From Streptomyces sp. V3I7 (GTDB lineage Bacteria; Actinomycetota; Actinomycetes; Streptomycetales; Streptomycetaceae), in contig NZ_JAUSZK010000001.1 of NCBI RefSeq assembly GCF_030817495.1, forward strand, positions 2,831,001 to 2,895,000: a stretch of DNA of 64,000 nucleotides, given 5' to 3'. Position numbers and translations under genes: made by a program. This document shows, piece by piece, positions 10,930 through 19,917 of this stretch; position 1 is the stretch's first letter; each line of letters opens with the position of its first letter. Under the pieces are notes generated by a model, which worked only from the letters and a program-made list of their open reading frames with translations, was not told where the DNA came from and did not search any database.

Positions 10930-11739
10930 TCACACCCCCTTCACCGCCACCGCGAACAGGCGGCGGAACGGCAGGACCGTGCCGTACGACGCGCTCGGGT
11001 AGGCCTGGCGCAGCAGGTCCCGGTATTCCGCGATGAACGCGTCGCGGGCCTCGGGGTCGTCGGCCAGGGCGGTCAGGACAGGCCTCAGCCCCGTCCCCTT
11101 GACCCAGTCGAGGACGGGGTCCTCGCCCTGGAGGACGTGGAAGTACGTCGTCTGCCAGACGTCCGGCTCGCAGCCGAGGCGCGCGAGACGGTCGAGGTAG
11201 ACGGCGGGGCTGTGCACCGAGTGCGGGCGGCGCAGCAGGTGGCCGAGCCGGCCCTTCCAGCGGGGGCTGCCCGCGAGGTCGCGCATCAGGGCGTGCAGGG
11301 GCGCGTCGATGTTGTCGGGGACCTGGAAGGCGAAGGTGCCGCCGGGCGCGAGGCCGTCCAGCCAGGGCGCGAAGGCGTCGAGGTGGCCCTCGACCCACTG
11401 GAGCGCGGCGTTGGACACGATCAGGTCGTACGACTCGTCGGGCACCCAGTCGGCGGCGTCCGCATGGGCGAAGTCGAGGCGGCCTCCGCCGGAGGTGGGA
11501 CCGGCGTACTCCTGGGCCTTGTCCAGCATCGCGGTCGAGTTGTCGTACCCCGTGATGCGGGCCGTGGGCCAGCGGTCGGCGAGGACGGCGGTGACGTTGC
11601 CGGGGCCGCAGCCGAGGTCGGCGATGCGGGGCGGGTCGCCGGGCAGCGCGGGGACGCGAGCGAGAAGGTCCGTGAAGGGGCGGGCGCGGTGGCCGGCGTG
11701 ACGCAGGTACTGGGCCGGGTCCCAGGTGGGCTTGGTCAT
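10930..11739 (-). CDS. tam: Trans-aconitate 2-methyltransferase
   Basis: Methylates trans-aconitate, an inhibitor of aconitase that forms spontaneously from cis-aconitate. The 269-aa protein has the SAM-binding motif DLGCGPGNV (41-49), the acidic motif ITGYDNSTAML, and the NAALQWV motif shared by Tam proteins. ATG at 11739 is chosen; the frame upstream encodes the operator DNA and is not conserved. It is divergent from the MarR gene, the arrangement known for tam/tamR in S. coelicolor, where TamR links the gene to oxidative stress and citrate/aconitate signals. Confidence 0.93.
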   Translation of the reverse strand: MTKPTWDPAQYLRHAGHRARPFTDLLARVPALPGDPPRIADLGCGPGNVTAVLADRWPTARITGYDNSTAMLDKAQEYAGPTSGGGRLDFAHADAADWVPDESYDLIVSNAALQWVEGHLDAFAPWLDGLAPGGTFAFQVPDNIDAPLHALMRDLAGSPRWKGRLGHLLRRPHSVHSPAVYLDRLARLGCEPDVWQTTYFHVLQGEDPVLDWVKGTGLRPVLTALADDPEARDAFIAEYRDLLRQAYPSASYGTVLPFRRLFAVAVKGV

Positions 11740-11763
11740 GCCCCTAGCCTTCCCCCCACTTCT

Positions 11764-11790
11764 CTCGACGTCAAGACACTTGACGTCAAG
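11764..11790. promoter_or_regulatory. TamR-type operator in the tam/tamR intergenic region
   Basis: A perfect 12-bp palindrome CTTGACGTCAAG (11779-11790) is preceded by a near copy CTCGACGTCAAG (11764-11775); a weaker half-like element CTTCACATCGA follows. These sit between the divergent tam and marR starts. Paired palindromic sites in this intergenic region are known for TamR; the exact sites here are read from sequence. Confidence 0.75.
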
Positions 11791-11825
11791 AGACTTCACA
11801 TCGACACAACCACTACACTGATCGC

Positions 11826-12323
11826 ATGGAGGACGAGGTCGATCGGCTGGTGGCTGCATGGCGCCGGGAGCGCCCGGACCTCGACGTGGAACCGCTCGAG
11901 GTGCTCAGCCGGGTGAGCAGGCTGGCCCGGCACCTGGACCGGGCGCGTCGGCTGGCCTTCGCCGAGCACCAGCTGGAGCCCTGGGAGTTCGACGTCCTGA
12001 CCGCGCTCCGGCGCGCCGGAACCCCGTACCAGCTCTCCCCGGGACAGCTGCTCACGCAGACCCTGGTCACCTCGGGAACGATGACCAACCGTATCGACCG
12101 CCTGGCGAAGAAGGGCCTGGTGGAGCGGCTGCCCGACCCCAGCGACCGCCGCGGCGTACTGGTCCGGCTGACGGACGAGGGCCGCGACCGCGCCGACCAG
12201 GCTCTGGCCGGCCTGCTGGACCAGGAGCGCGCGATCCTCGTCGAACTCACCAGCGCCCAACGCTACGAACTCGCCAATCTCCTACGCCAGCTGACCGCCC
12301 CGTTCGACAACATCCCCGGATAG
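11826..12323 (+). CDS. tamR: MarR family regulator, TamR-like
   Basis: A 165-aa winged-helix regulator with a MarR recognition region around residues 62-100 (SPGQLLTQTLVTSGTMTNRIDRLAKKGLV) and wing RLPDPSDRRGVLVRLTDEGR. The N-terminal helix contains RRERPDLDVEPLEV, found in the urate-responsive HucR/TamR branch as I recall it. It is divergent from tam, with a palindromic operator between, so it most likely represses tam and itself and is relieved by trans-aconitate, cis-aconitate or citrate. Its last 42 bp overlap the 3' end of the convergent LuxR gene. Confidence 0.9.
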   Translation: MEDEVDRLVAAWRRERPDLDVEPLEVLSRVSRLARHLDRARRLAFAEHQLEPWEFDVLTALRRAGTPYQLSPGQLLTQTLVTSGTMTNRIDRLAKKGLVERLPDPSDRRGVLVRLTDEGRDRADQALAGLLDQERAILVELTSAQRYELANLLRQLTAPFDNIPG

Positions 12324-13052
12324 GTCGGCGGGTCCCACTCCGGCCCGGCGCGCGAGAGCGACCGCCGCGAGCGTGGAGTGGACGCCCAGTTTGCCGAGGA
12401 CGTTCTGCATGTGGGTGCGGACCGTGTGCGGGGAGAGGAACAGGCGCTCGGCGACCGCCTTGCGGCCGAGGCCGGCCACCATGCAGCGGAGCACCTCGCG
12501 CTCGCGCGGGGTCAGCGACTCCACGAGCCGTTCGCTCTCGGTGCGGTGCTTGCGGGCGGCGGTCAGCTCGCGCAGCACGCCGGTGAGCAGGGCGGGCGGG
12601 AGATGCGTCTCGTCGCGCAGCACGCCCCGTACGACCGTGAGCAGCCGGGACAGCGAGCAGTCCTTGGCGACCCACCCCGAGGCCCCGGCCTGGAGCGCGA
12701 GGGCGGCTCGCCGCGGCTCGTCCCGCTCGGCGAGTACGACGGTCCGTACGCCGGGCTGGGCCGACCGCACACCGCCGACCAGCGAGATCCCGTCGACGGG
12801 CCCCTCCGCGGCGGCCTCCGGCACCGGCGCCGCCGACCGCGCACCGGGCAGCCGGCCCCCGCCCAGATCGGCGTCGACGAGCAGGACGTCGAAGCGGCGG
12901 CCCTCGGTGGCCGCCCGCTCCAGACAGCGCAGCGCCGCCGGACCGCTGCCGGCGGCGGACACCTCGACATCGGGCTCGGCGGCCAGGGCGGCGGCGAGCG
13001 ACTCGGCGAAGATGCGGTGGTCGTCGACGACCAGGACTCGGATGCGAACCAT
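12282..13052 (-). CDS. LuxR/NarL-type response regulator, orphan
   Basis: A 256-aa regulator with an intact receiver domain: acidic pair D10/D11, phosphoacceptor D60 in LLVDADLGG and the conserved Lys in WVAKDCS. The C-terminal HTH contains LTPREREVLRCMVAGLGRKA and PHTVRTHMQNVLGKLG. A long Gly/Pro-rich insert after D60 is unusual. No histidine kinase is adjacent, so it is an orphan. The 5' leader carries 2.7 copies of a 9-bp repeat (CTGGTTCAA on the plus strand, 13068-13087). It overlaps tamR tail-to-tail by 42 bp. Confidence 0.9.
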   Translation of the reverse strand: MVRIRVLVVDDHRIFAESLAAALAAEPDVEVSAAGSGPAALRCLERAATEGRRFDVLLVDADLGGGRLPGARSAAPVPEAAAEGPVDGISLVGGVRSAQPGVRTVVLAERDEPRRAALALQAGASGWVAKDCSLSRLLTVVRGVLRDETHLPPALLTGVLRELTAARKHRTESERLVESLTPREREVLRCMVAGLGRKAVAERLFLSPHTVRTHMQNVLGKLGVHSTLAAVALARRAGVGPADLSGDVVERGGQLA

Positions 13053-13106
13053 GAAACCCCCACTGGTTCAACTGGTTCAACTGGCTCTGAGAAACGCCGA
13101 CCGGCG

Positions 13107-13189
13107 CGGGTACGGCACCCGCCGATGACGGAGACCGCACGGCCGCCGCCGTGCGAAGACTGTTACCCCCACCGCGGGTGCCGTACCCG
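13107..13189. repeat. 16-bp inverted repeat pair between divergent genes
   Basis: CGGGTACGGCACCCGC (13107-13122) and its exact reverse complement (13174-13189) are separated by 51 bp. Each copy is itself nearly palindromic (GCGGGT...ACCCG). They lie between the divergent LuxR and GNAT genes and could be paired operators or a large cruciform. Confidence 0.6.
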
Positions 13190-13311
13190 ACTTGTCTCGC
13201 CCCCTGATCAGCACCGGCCCCCACCGGCGCTGTTCCTCAGAGTACGGACGCGGGCGTGGAGCGGAAGGCGATTTGCAGAACTGTCCGTCCAGCGCGCCTA
13301 TGGTGTGCCGC

Positions 13312-13755
13312 ATGTTTCGTATCGAGGCGGAAGTCGACAAGGCGCGGCGCGATCTTCTCCACTCCCGGCTGCGGGAGACCAACACGGCCGCGTCCCCCGT
13401 CCTCGCGGCCCTGCGCGGCACCACCGCCGAACGCCAACTCCCGCTCCACATCTGGGCGATGACCGGCGCCGACGAGCTGGCCGGCGGCCTGGTGGGGCAC
13501 ACCTGGAGCACCTGGCTCCAGGTGACGTACCTCTGGGTCGACGCCGTCCACCGGGGTACGGGCCTGGGCTCCCGGCTGCTCGCGGAGGCCGAGCGCGCCG
13601 CCCGCGAGGACCGCGCCTGCCGCGCCGCCCGCGTGGAGACGTGGGACTTCCAGGCGCCGGACTTCTATCGCAAGCGGGGCTACGAGGTGGTGGGCGTGGT
13701 CCCCGACTTCCCGCCGGGCGTCACGGAGTTCACGCTCACGAAGAAGCTGGCGTGA
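13312..13755 (+). CDS. GNAT family N-acetyltransferase
   Basis: A 147-aa acetyltransferase with the acetyl-CoA binding motif A spanning VTYLWVDAVHRGTGLGSRLL (about residues 78-97; R/Q-x-x-G-x-G/A form RGTGLG) and motif B around DFYRKRGYEVVGVV. Substrate is unknown. ATG 13312 is used; ATG 13300 in the same frame would add MVCR. No clear ribosome-binding site is present, and TATGGT lies at 13299-13304, so a short-leader or leaderless transcript is possible. Confidence 0.85.
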   Translation: MFRIEAEVDKARRDLLHSRLRETNTAASPVLAALRGTTAERQLPLHIWAMTGADELAGGLVGHTWSTWLQVTYLWVDAVHRGTGLGSRLLAEAERAAREDRACRAARVETWDFQAPDFYRKRGYEVVGVVPDFPPGVTEFTLTKKLA

Positions 13756-13777
13756 GCCGCGCGCCGGGCGGTCGAGG

Positions 13778-14572
13778 TCACGGCAGGATCGCGTCGACGT
13801 AGCCGCCGTCCACGCGCAGGGCGCCGCCGGTGGTGGCCGAGGCCTGGTCCGAGGAGAGGTAGACGACCATGTTGGCGATCTCCTCCGGTTCGATCAGCCG
13901 TTGCAGCAGGGACTGCGGCCGGTACTCGCGCATGAAGGCGCGTTGCGCCTCGTCCCAGGGCAGCTCGCGGTCGACGAGTTCGTACACGAAGTCCTCGATG
14001 CCGGCGGTGTGGGTGGGCCCGGCGATGACGGAGTTCACCGTGACGCCGGTGCCCGCCGCCTTCTTGGCGAATCCGCGGCTGACCGCGAGCAGGGAGGTCT
14101 TCGACATGCCGTAGTGGATCATCTCCGCCGGGATGACGATCGCCGAGTCGCTGGCGATGTACAGCACCCGGCCCCAGCCGCGCTCGGTCATGCCCGGCAG
14201 GTACAGCCGGGTCAGCCGCACCGCGGCCAGGACGTTGACCTCGAAGTAGCGCCGCCACTCGTCGTCGGTGATCTCCAGTGGGTCGGCGCTGCCGAAGATG
14301 CCGAGATTGTTGACGAGGATGTCGGCCTGCGGCAGCTCCCGCAGCAGCCGGGCCGCGCCCTCCTCGGTCGACACGTCGGCGGCCACCCCGGCCAGGTGGG
14401 CTCCGGGCACCGCGGCGGCCAGCCGCGCGACGCTCTCGGCCACCCGCCCCTCGTCCCGGCCGTTGACCGCCACGCGGGCACCGGCGCGGGCGAGGCCCTC
14501 GGCGATCGCCGCGCCGATGCCCTGGGTCGAGCCGGTCACCAGGGCGGTGCGGCCCGTCAGATCGATACGCAT
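13778..14572 (-). CDS. Short-chain dehydrogenase/reductase
   Basis: A 264-aa NAD(P)-dependent oxidoreductase with the classical SDR features: TGSTQGIG cofactor motif (14-21), NNLG in place of NNAG (near 89), an active-site Ser (YIASDSAIV) and the catalytic YGMSK pair. The C-terminus GGALRVDGGYVDAILP is typical. The glycine-rich sequence resembles 3-oxoacyl-ACP reductases, but no fatty-acid genes are near; the substrate is unknown. The start is preceded by a GTGAC-N5-GTCAC palindrome and, further upstream, by a 23-bp minisatellite. Confidence 0.9.
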   Translation of the reverse strand: MRIDLTGRTALVTGSTQGIGAAIAEGLARAGARVAVNGRDEGRVAESVARLAAAVPGAHLAGVAADVSTEEGAARLLRELPQADILVNNLGIFGSADPLEITDDEWRRYFEVNVLAAVRLTRLYLPGMTERGWGRVLYIASDSAIVIPAEMIHYGMSKTSLLAVSRGFAKKAAGTGVTVNSVIAGPTHTAGIEDFVYELVDRELPWDEAQRAFMREYRPQSLLQRLIEPEEIANMVVYLSSDQASATTGGALRVDGGYVDAILP

Positions 14573-14599
14573 GGCAGAGCAGTCCCCTTTGTCCAGGAT

Positions 14600-14614
14600 G
14601 TGACATCACGTCAC
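14600..14614. promoter_or_regulatory. GTGAC-N5-GTCAC palindrome upstream of the SDR gene
   Basis: GTGACATCACGTCAC forms perfect 5-bp arms 28 bp upstream of the SDR start codon, the expected position for an operator. No regulator gene is adjacent on that side, so the binder is unknown. Confidence 0.45.
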
Positions 14615-14640
14615 TTACCACAGGAGCGGGGGCGGGCGAA

Positions 14641-14816
14641 GGACCGCGGGAGCCGCGCGGGAAAGACCGCGGGAGCCGCACGGGAAGGACGGCGGGGCCG
14701 CGCGTGAAGGGCCGCGGGAGCCGCGCGGGAAACACCGCGGGAGCCGCACGGGAAACACCGCAGGAGCCGCACGGGAAACACCGCAGGAGCCGCACGGAAA
14801 AGACCGCAGGAGCCGC
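14641..14816. repeat. 23-bp tandem repeat (about eight copies)
   Basis: The block GGGAGCCGC or AGGAGCCGC recurs at 14648, 14671, about 14694, 14716, 14739, 14762, 14785 and 14808, a period of 23 bp with one slightly short copy. The three right-hand copies are nearly identical (ACGGGAAACACCGCAGGAGC). It separates the galK stop from the SDR promoter. The period is not a multiple of three, so it is not a coding repeat. A minisatellite that grows by slippage is the simplest reading. Confidence 0.85.
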
Positions 14817-14824
14817 CCCGCTGC

Positions 14825-15988
14825 TCACTCCACGCGGCGCGCCCCCGCCGCGGGCACCGCCTCGAACACCCGCGGCGCCGCGAACCCGGCAGCCGCGAAG
14901 GCCTCCTCGACCGCCTTGGTGATCGCGTCGGTGTCGGTCGCCTCCGCGAGGACGATCGCCGAGCCGCCGAAGCCGCCGCCGGTCATCCGGGCGCCCAACG
15001 CGCCCGCCCCCAGCGCCGCCTGCACCACCAGGTCCAGCTCGGGGCAGGAGATGCGGAAGTCGTCGCGGAGCGAGACGTGGCCCTCGGTCAGGACCGGCCC
15101 GATGGCGCGTGGGTCGCCGGACTCCAGCAGGGCGACCGTCCGCTCCACCCGCTCGTCCTCGGTGACCACGTGGCGCACCAGCCGGCGCACCTCCTGGTCG
15201 TTGCCCAGCCGCTCCAGGGCCTCGTCGAGCCCGTCGTACGCGACGTCGCGCAGGGCGTCGAGGCCGAGCAGGGCCGCGCCCTTCTCGCAGCCGGCGCGCC
15301 GCTTGCCGTACTCGCCGTCGCTGTGGGCGTGCTGGACGCGGGTGTCGACGACCAGCAGGCGCAGGCCCTCGGCGGCGAGGTCGAAGGGGATCTGCCGCTG
15401 GGACAGGTCGCGGGTGTCGAGGAACAGCGCGTGGCCCTCCTCGCAGCAGGCCGACGCGGTCTGGTCCATGATGCCGGTCGGCGCGCCGACGTAGACGTTC
15501 TCGGCGCGCTGGCACAGGCGGGCCAACTGCCAGCGCTGCAGGCCCAGTTCGTACAGGTCGTTCAGCGCGAGGGCGACCACGACCTCCAGCGCCGCCGAAG
15601 ACGACAGGCCCGCGCCGGCCGGGACCGTCGAGGCCAGGTGGATGTCGGCGCCGGTGACCGGGTGGCCCGCCTCGCGCAGCGCCCAGACGACGCCCGCCGG
15701 GTACGCGGTCCAGGCGCGGTCGGTCCCGGGGGCGAGGTCGCTCAGGGCGAGCTCCGCGACCGGGCCCTCGACGTCCGCCGAGTGCAGGCGCAGGACGCCG
15801 TCGGCGCGGCGCGAGACGGCCGCCAGCGTCCGGTGCGGCAGCGCGAAGGGCATCACGAAGCCGTCGTTGTAGTCGGTGTGTTCACCGATCAGGTTGACCC
15901 GGCCCGGCGCCGACCAGACGCCCTCCGGTTCGCTCCCGTACAGCTCGGTGAAGCCCGCCCGTACGTCCCGCGCCCGCTGTTCCCCCAC
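14825..15988 (-). CDS. galK: Galactokinase
   Basis: Phosphorylates galactose at C1, the first step of the Leloir pathway. The 387-aa GHMP kinase has the galactokinase signature GRVNLIGEHTDYNDGFVMPF near residues 27-46, the ATP loop PAGAGLSSSAALE and the C-terminal GARMTGGGFGGSAI. GTG at 15988 is selected because GAGGAG lies five bases upstream and its first G is the last base of the galE stop codon (TAGTG), giving tight translational coupling. It is the last gene of galTEK. Confidence 0.95.
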   Translation of the reverse strand: MGEQRARDVRAGFTELYGSEPEGVWSAPGRVNLIGEHTDYNDGFVMPFALPHRTLAAVSRRADGVLRLHSADVEGPVAELALSDLAPGTDRAWTAYPAGVVWALREAGHPVTGADIHLASTVPAGAGLSSSAALEVVVALALNDLYELGLQRWQLARLCQRAENVYVGAPTGIMDQTASACCEEGHALFLDTRDLSQRQIPFDLAAEGLRLLVVDTRVQHAHSDGEYGKRRAGCEKGAALLGLDALRDVAYDGLDEALERLGNDQEVRRLVRHVVTEDERVERTVALLESGDPRAIGPVLTEGHVSLRDDFRISCPELDLVVQAALGAGALGARMTGGGFGGSAIVLAEATDTDAITKAVEEAFAAAGFAAPRVFEAVPAAGARRVE

Positions 15989-16950
15989 TACCGCTCCTCT
16001 GCGATCTCCTGCGCGAACTCCCACGCGTCGGCGACGATACCGGCCAGGTCGGGCCGGGAGGGCCGCCAGCCGAGGCGCTCACGGGCGGCGTCGGCCGAGG
16101 CGACCAGGACGGCCGGGTCGCCGCCCCGGCGCGGGGCCGTGACCTCGGGGATCGGGCGGCCGGTGACCTGACGGACGGTCTCGATGACCTCGCGCACGGA
16201 GAAGCCGTTGCCGTTGCCGAGGTTGCAGATCAGGTGCTCGCCGGGCCGTGCGGCCGTGAGGGCGAGCAGATGGGCCTCGGCGAGGTCGGCGACGTGGATG
16301 TAGTCGCGGACGCAGGTGCCGTCCGGGGTCGGGTAGTCGTCGCCGTAGACGGAGATCGCGTCGCGGCGGCCCTGGGCGACCTGGAGGACCAGCGGGATGA
16401 GGTGCGACTCGGGGTCGTGCCGCTCGCCGCAGGCGCCGTACGCCCCGGCCACGTTGAAGTAGCGCAGCGACACGGCGCCCAGGCCGTGGGCGGCCGCCTC
16501 GCCGGTGATCATGTGGTCGACGGCGAGCTTGGAGGCGCCGTAGGGGTTGGTGGGCCTGGTCGGGGCGGTCTCGGGGATCGGGACCTGCTCCGGCTCGCCG
16601 TACGTGGCCGCCGTGGAGGAGAAGACCAGCGTGCGGACGCCCGCGTCGCGCATGGCGCGCAGCAGCGCCATGGTGCCGCCGACGTTGTTCTCCCAGTACT
16701 TCTCCGGCTTCACGACGGACTCGCCGACCTGGGAGAATGCGGCGAAGTGCAGGACGCCGTCGTAACTGGGGTCGAGCCACTTGGCGGCGTCGCGGATGTC
16801 ACCCTCGACGAAGTCGGCACCGGCGGGGACGCCCGCGCGGAAGCCGGTGGAGAGGTTGTCGAGGACGGTGACCGCGTGTCCCGCCTCCAGCAGATGCTGG
16901 GCCACCACGCTGCCGACGTAACCGGCGCCACCGGTCACCAGGTACTTCAT
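15988..16950 (-). CDS. galE: UDP-glucose 4-epimerase
   Basis: Interconverts UDP-galactose and UDP-glucose using bound NAD. The 320-aa extended SDR begins [20 protein letters not shown] with the Rossmann TGGAGYVG motif, and has the catalytic Ser (FSSTAATYG) and YGASK. Its start overlaps the galT stop (ATGA), and its stop shares one base with the galK start, so all three proteins are translated from one message. Besides galactose use, UDP-Gal may feed surface polysaccharide. Confidence 0.96.
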   Translation of the reverse strand: MKYLVTGGAGYVGSVVAQHLLEAGHAVTVLDNLSTGFRAGVPAGADFVEGDIRDAAKWLDPSYDGVLHFAAFSQVGESVVKPEKYWENNVGGTMALLRAMRDAGVRTLVFSSTAATYGEPEQVPIPETAPTRPTNPYGASKLAVDHMITGEAAAHGLGAVSLRYFNVAGAYGACGERHDPESHLIPLVLQVAQGRRDAISVYGDDYPTPDGTCVRDYIHVADLAEAHLLALTAARPGEHLICNLGNGNGFSVREVIETVRQVTGRPIPEVTAPRRGGDPAVLVASADAARERLGWRPSRPDLAGIVADAWEFAQEIAEER

Positions 16951-18008
16951 GAACTCGCTACCTCTCGCAGTCGCTCGGCCGCGCGCTCCGGCGGCACATC
17001 GTTGATGAACACGTTCATGCCGGATTCGGAACCCGCGAGAAACTTCAGCTTGCCGGAAGTGCGGCGGATGGTGAAAAGCTCGAGGTGCAGCGCGAAGTCG
17101 TCGCGGCTGACCCCCTCGAACCCCTCCAGCGCGCCGAACGGGGCCTGGTGCCAGGCCGCGATGTACGGCGTCGGAGGCTCACCCTCGCCGAAGATCCGGT
17201 CGAAGCGCCTCAGGAGTTCCAGGTATACCCGGGGGAACTCCGTGCGCGCCGCCTCGTCGAGGGCGAGCAGATCGGGGACGCGGCGCCTGGGGTACAGGTG
17301 GACCTCGTACGGCCAGTGCGCGGCGTACGGGACGAAGGCCACCCAGTGTTCACCCTCAAGGACGACCCGCTCACCGGCGAGTTCGCGCTCCAGGACGGTG
17401 TCGAAGAGGTTCTCGCCGCCGGTCTGTTCCTTGTGGGCGGCCAGCGAGCGGAGCATCGCGGCGGTGCGCGGGGTGATGAACGGGTAGCCGTAGATCTGGC
17501 CGTGCGGATGGCCGAGCGTGACGCCGATCTCCTCACCGCGGTTCTCGAAGCAGAACACCTGCTTGACGGAGGGGAGTTGGAGCAGTTCGGCCGTCCGGTC
17601 GGTCCAGGCGTCCAGGACGAGGCCGGCCTGCTGCTCGGTGAGGCCGGCGAAGGAGGCGTCGTGGTCGGAGGTGAAGCAGACGACCTCGCAGCGGCCGGAG
17701 TCGCCGGCCAGCGAGGGGAAGCGGTTCTCGAACACCACGACGTCGTACGAGGAGTCGGGGATCTCGCTGAGGCGCTCGCCGTCGGAGGGGCACAGCGGGC
17801 ACTGGTCGGCGGGCGGCAGATAGGTGCGGCCCTGCCGGTGGGAGGCGACCGCGACCGAGTCGCCGAGCAGCGGGTCGTGCCGGATCTCCGAGCTGGTGAC
17901 GGTCGGCTCCAGCGGGCGCCGGTCCGCCGCGTCGCGCACGGTGTCGTCGCGCAGGTCGTAGTAGATGAGTTCACGCCCGTCGGCCAGCCGGGTCGAGGTC
18001 TTCTTCAC
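16947..18008 (-). CDS. galT: Galactose-1-phosphate uridylyltransferase
   Basis: Transfers UMP between UDP-glucose and galactose-1-phosphate. The 353-aa protein has the active-site [12 protein letters not shown] motif with the uridylylated His, and the zinc-type cysteines in [10 protein letters not shown] near residue 74. It is the first gene of galTEK and starts 190 bp from the divergently transcribed symporter. The start context is [14 protein letters not shown]. The AT-rich intergenic region probably carries the galactose-responsive promoter. Confidence 0.95.
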   Translation of the reverse strand: MKKTSTRLADGRELIYYDLRDDTVRDAADRRPLEPTVTSSEIRHDPLLGDSVAVASHRQGRTYLPPADQCPLCPSDGERLSEIPDSSYDVVVFENRFPSLAGDSGRCEVVCFTSDHDASFAGLTEQQAGLVLDAWTDRTAELLQLPSVKQVFCFENRGEEIGVTLGHPHGQIYGYPFITPRTAAMLRSLAAHKEQTGGENLFDTVLERELAGERVVLEGEHWVAFVPYAAHWPYEVHLYPRRRVPDLLALDEAARTEFPRVYLELLRRFDRIFGEGEPPTPYIAAWHQAPFGALEGFEGVSRDDFALHLELFTIRRTSGKLKFLAGSESGMNVFINDVPPERAAERLREVASS

Positions 18009-18198
18009 GTCTGACTCCCCAGACTCAGCGGTCGAGCCATCGAACCTTCAAACAGAACTCAACATACCAAAACACAACTCACCAGCGCCCGGTCGATCAC
18101 AATCAAACAAAGAACATCAACAGAAGTGTTCAACAACTCAACCGGCAGGCGTAGGTTCCGCTCCTGGATCAGTTCGCGCGACGAAGCGAGTACTCGAC
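18009..18198. promoter_or_regulatory. Divergent gal/symporter control region
   Basis: This 190-bp region is much more AT-rich than its surroundings. Read on the minus strand, it has clustered repeats of the form GTTGATG / GTTTGATTGTGATC (18094-18123), resembling direct-repeat operators of DeoR-type sugar regulators. A -10-like TATGTT (minus strand) is near 18062-18067. The divergent galP1 promoter of S. lividans is known to be galactose-induced and to contain hexamer repeats; the sites here are inferred. Confidence 0.5.
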
Positions 18199-19896
18199 AT
18201 GCAGACCCCCACACATGACGCCACATATCTGGCGGCGGGGCTACGGCTCCCCACCAACGGGCTGGACTACGCGATCATGGCGATCTACTTCGTCGTGGTC
18301 CTCGGCATCGGCTTCGCCGCCCGCCGTTCGGTGAAGACCAGCCTCGACTTCTTCCTCTCCGGGCGCTCCCTGCCCGCCTGGATCACCGGCCTGGCCTTCA
18401 TCTCCGCGAACCTGGCGGCCACCGAGATCCTGGGCATGGCCGCCAACAGCGCGCAGTACGGCGCCTACACGGTCCACTGGTACTGGATCGGCGCCATCCC
18501 CGCCATGGTCTTCCTCGGCCTGGTGATGATGCCGTTCTACTACGGCAGCAAGGTCCGCTCGGTCCCCGAGTTCCTGCTGCTGCGCTTCAACAAGGCGGCG
18601 CACCTGCTCAGTTCGGCCCTCTTCGCGTTCGCCGCGATCCTGATCTCCGGGGTGAACCTCTACGCCCTCGCGATCGTCGTGGAGGCGCTGCTGGGCTGGC
18701 CGCAGTGGGTGGCGATCGTGGTCGCCGGCTTCTTCGTGCTGGCGTACATCACGCTGGGCGGCCTGTCCTCGGCGATCTACAACGAGGTGCTCCAGTTCTT
18801 CGTGATCCTGGCGGCGCTCATCCCGCTCGTCGTGCTCGGCCTGAAGAAGGCGGGCGGCTGGGACGGTCTGACGGCCACCCTCACCAAGTCCCACGGGCCG
18901 GACTTCGTCACCGCCTGGGGCGGCACCGGCATCGGTGAGGCCAACCCGCTCGGCGCGAACTGGCTGACCATCGTCCTGGGCCTCGGCTTCGTCCTGTCCT
19001 TCGGCTACTGGACGACCAACTTCGCCGAGGTGCAGCGCGCGCTGTCCGCGAAGAACCTCTCCGCCGCGCAGCGCACGCCGCTGATCGCCGCGTACCCGAA
19101 GATCTTCATCGTCTTCCTGGTGATGATCCCGGGTCTGGTGGCCGCGGCCCTGGTCCCGAAGTTCGGCACGCCGGCGTCCGGCCTGCAGTACAACGACGCC
19201 ATCCCGTACCTCATGCAGGAGCTGCTGCCCAACGGCGTGCTGGGCATCGCGGTGACGGGTCTGCTCGCCGCCTTCATGGCCGGCATGGCGGCCAACGTGT
19301 CGTCCTTCAACACGGTGTTCACCAGCGACATCTGGGCCAAGTACGTGGTCAGGGGGCGCGAGGACGCGTACTACGTGCGCTTCGGCCGCCTCATCACCGC
19401 GATCGGCGTGATGGCCTCGATCGGGACGGCGTTCCTCGCGTCCTCGTTCTCGAACATCATGGCCTACCTCCAGACGCTGTTCTCCTTCTTCAACGTGCCG
19501 ATGTTCGTGGTCTTCATCGTCGGCATGTTCTGGAAGCGCGCCTCGGCGGCGTCCGGCTTCTGGGGCCTGCTGGCCGGCACCGTGACGGCGATGGTCAACT
19601 ACTTCGTCCTCTACAAGCGCGGCATCATCGCCATCCCCACCGACCAGGGCGCCAACTTCGTCTCGGCGATCGCGGGCTTCGTCGCGGGCGCGGTCGTCAT
19701 GGTCGCGGTGTCGCTCTTCACCAAGCCGAAGCCGGCCGAGGAACTGGCGGGCCTGGTCTACGGCACCCGCTCCCCCGGCATGGCCGAACCCCCCGCCGCC
19801 GGCGACGACGCCTGGTACCGCAAGCCGGCCCTGCTGGGCTGGGGCGCTGTGATCATCGCGGCCGCCTGCTACATCCCGTTCTCGTTCTCGCTCTGA
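18199..19896 (+). CDS. Sodium:solute symporter (SSS family), probable galactose/sugar importer
   Basis: A 565-aa membrane protein with about 13 hydrophobic segments and SSS family motifs: DFFLSGRSLPAW near residue 51, ISANLAATEILGMAANSAQYG for the sodium/sugar core, and GLLAAFMAGMAANVSSFNTVF. The similarity is to the SGLT branch. Its divergence from galTEK across a shared control region argues for galactose as substrate; this is inference. ATG at 18199 is chosen because the frame upstream is AT-rich intergenic DNA. The next gene encodes a small membrane protein 21 bp downstream. Confidence 0.9.
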   Translation: MQTPTHDATYLAAGLRLPTNGLDYAIMAIYFVVVLGIGFAARRSVKTSLDFFLSGRSLPAWITGLAFISANLAATEILGMAANSAQYGAYTVHWYWIGAIPAMVFLGLVMMPFYYGSKVRSVPEFLLLRFNKAAHLLSSALFAFAAILISGVNLYALAIVVEALLGWPQWVAIVVAGFFVLAYITLGGLSSAIYNEVLQFFVILAALIPLVVLGLKKAGGWDGLTATLTKSHGPDFVTAWGGTGIGEANPLGANWLTIVLGLGFVLSFGYWTTNFAEVQRALSAKNLSAAQRTPLIAAYPKIFIVFLVMIPGLVAAALVPKFGTPASGLQYNDAIPYLMQELLPNGVLGIAVTGLLAAFMAGMAANVSSFNTVFTSDIWAKYVVRGREDAYYVRFGRLITAIGVMASIGTAFLASSFSNIMAYLQTLFSFFNVPMFVVFIVGMFWKRASAASGFWGLLAGTVTAMVNYFVLYKRGIIAIPTDQGANFVSAIAGFVAGAVVMVAVSLFTKPKPAEELAGLVYGTRSPGMAEPPAAGDDAWYRKPALLGWGAVIIAAACYIPFSFSL

Positions 19897-19917
19897 CCGC
19901 GGGAGGATTGAGAGACC

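Noticed and set aside
14641..14816. CRISPR array
   Set aside because: Repeats are directly contiguous with no spacers.
14704..14922. Plus-strand ORF through the minisatellite
   Set aside because: Product of the repeat; no ribosome-binding site, and it runs into antisense of galK.
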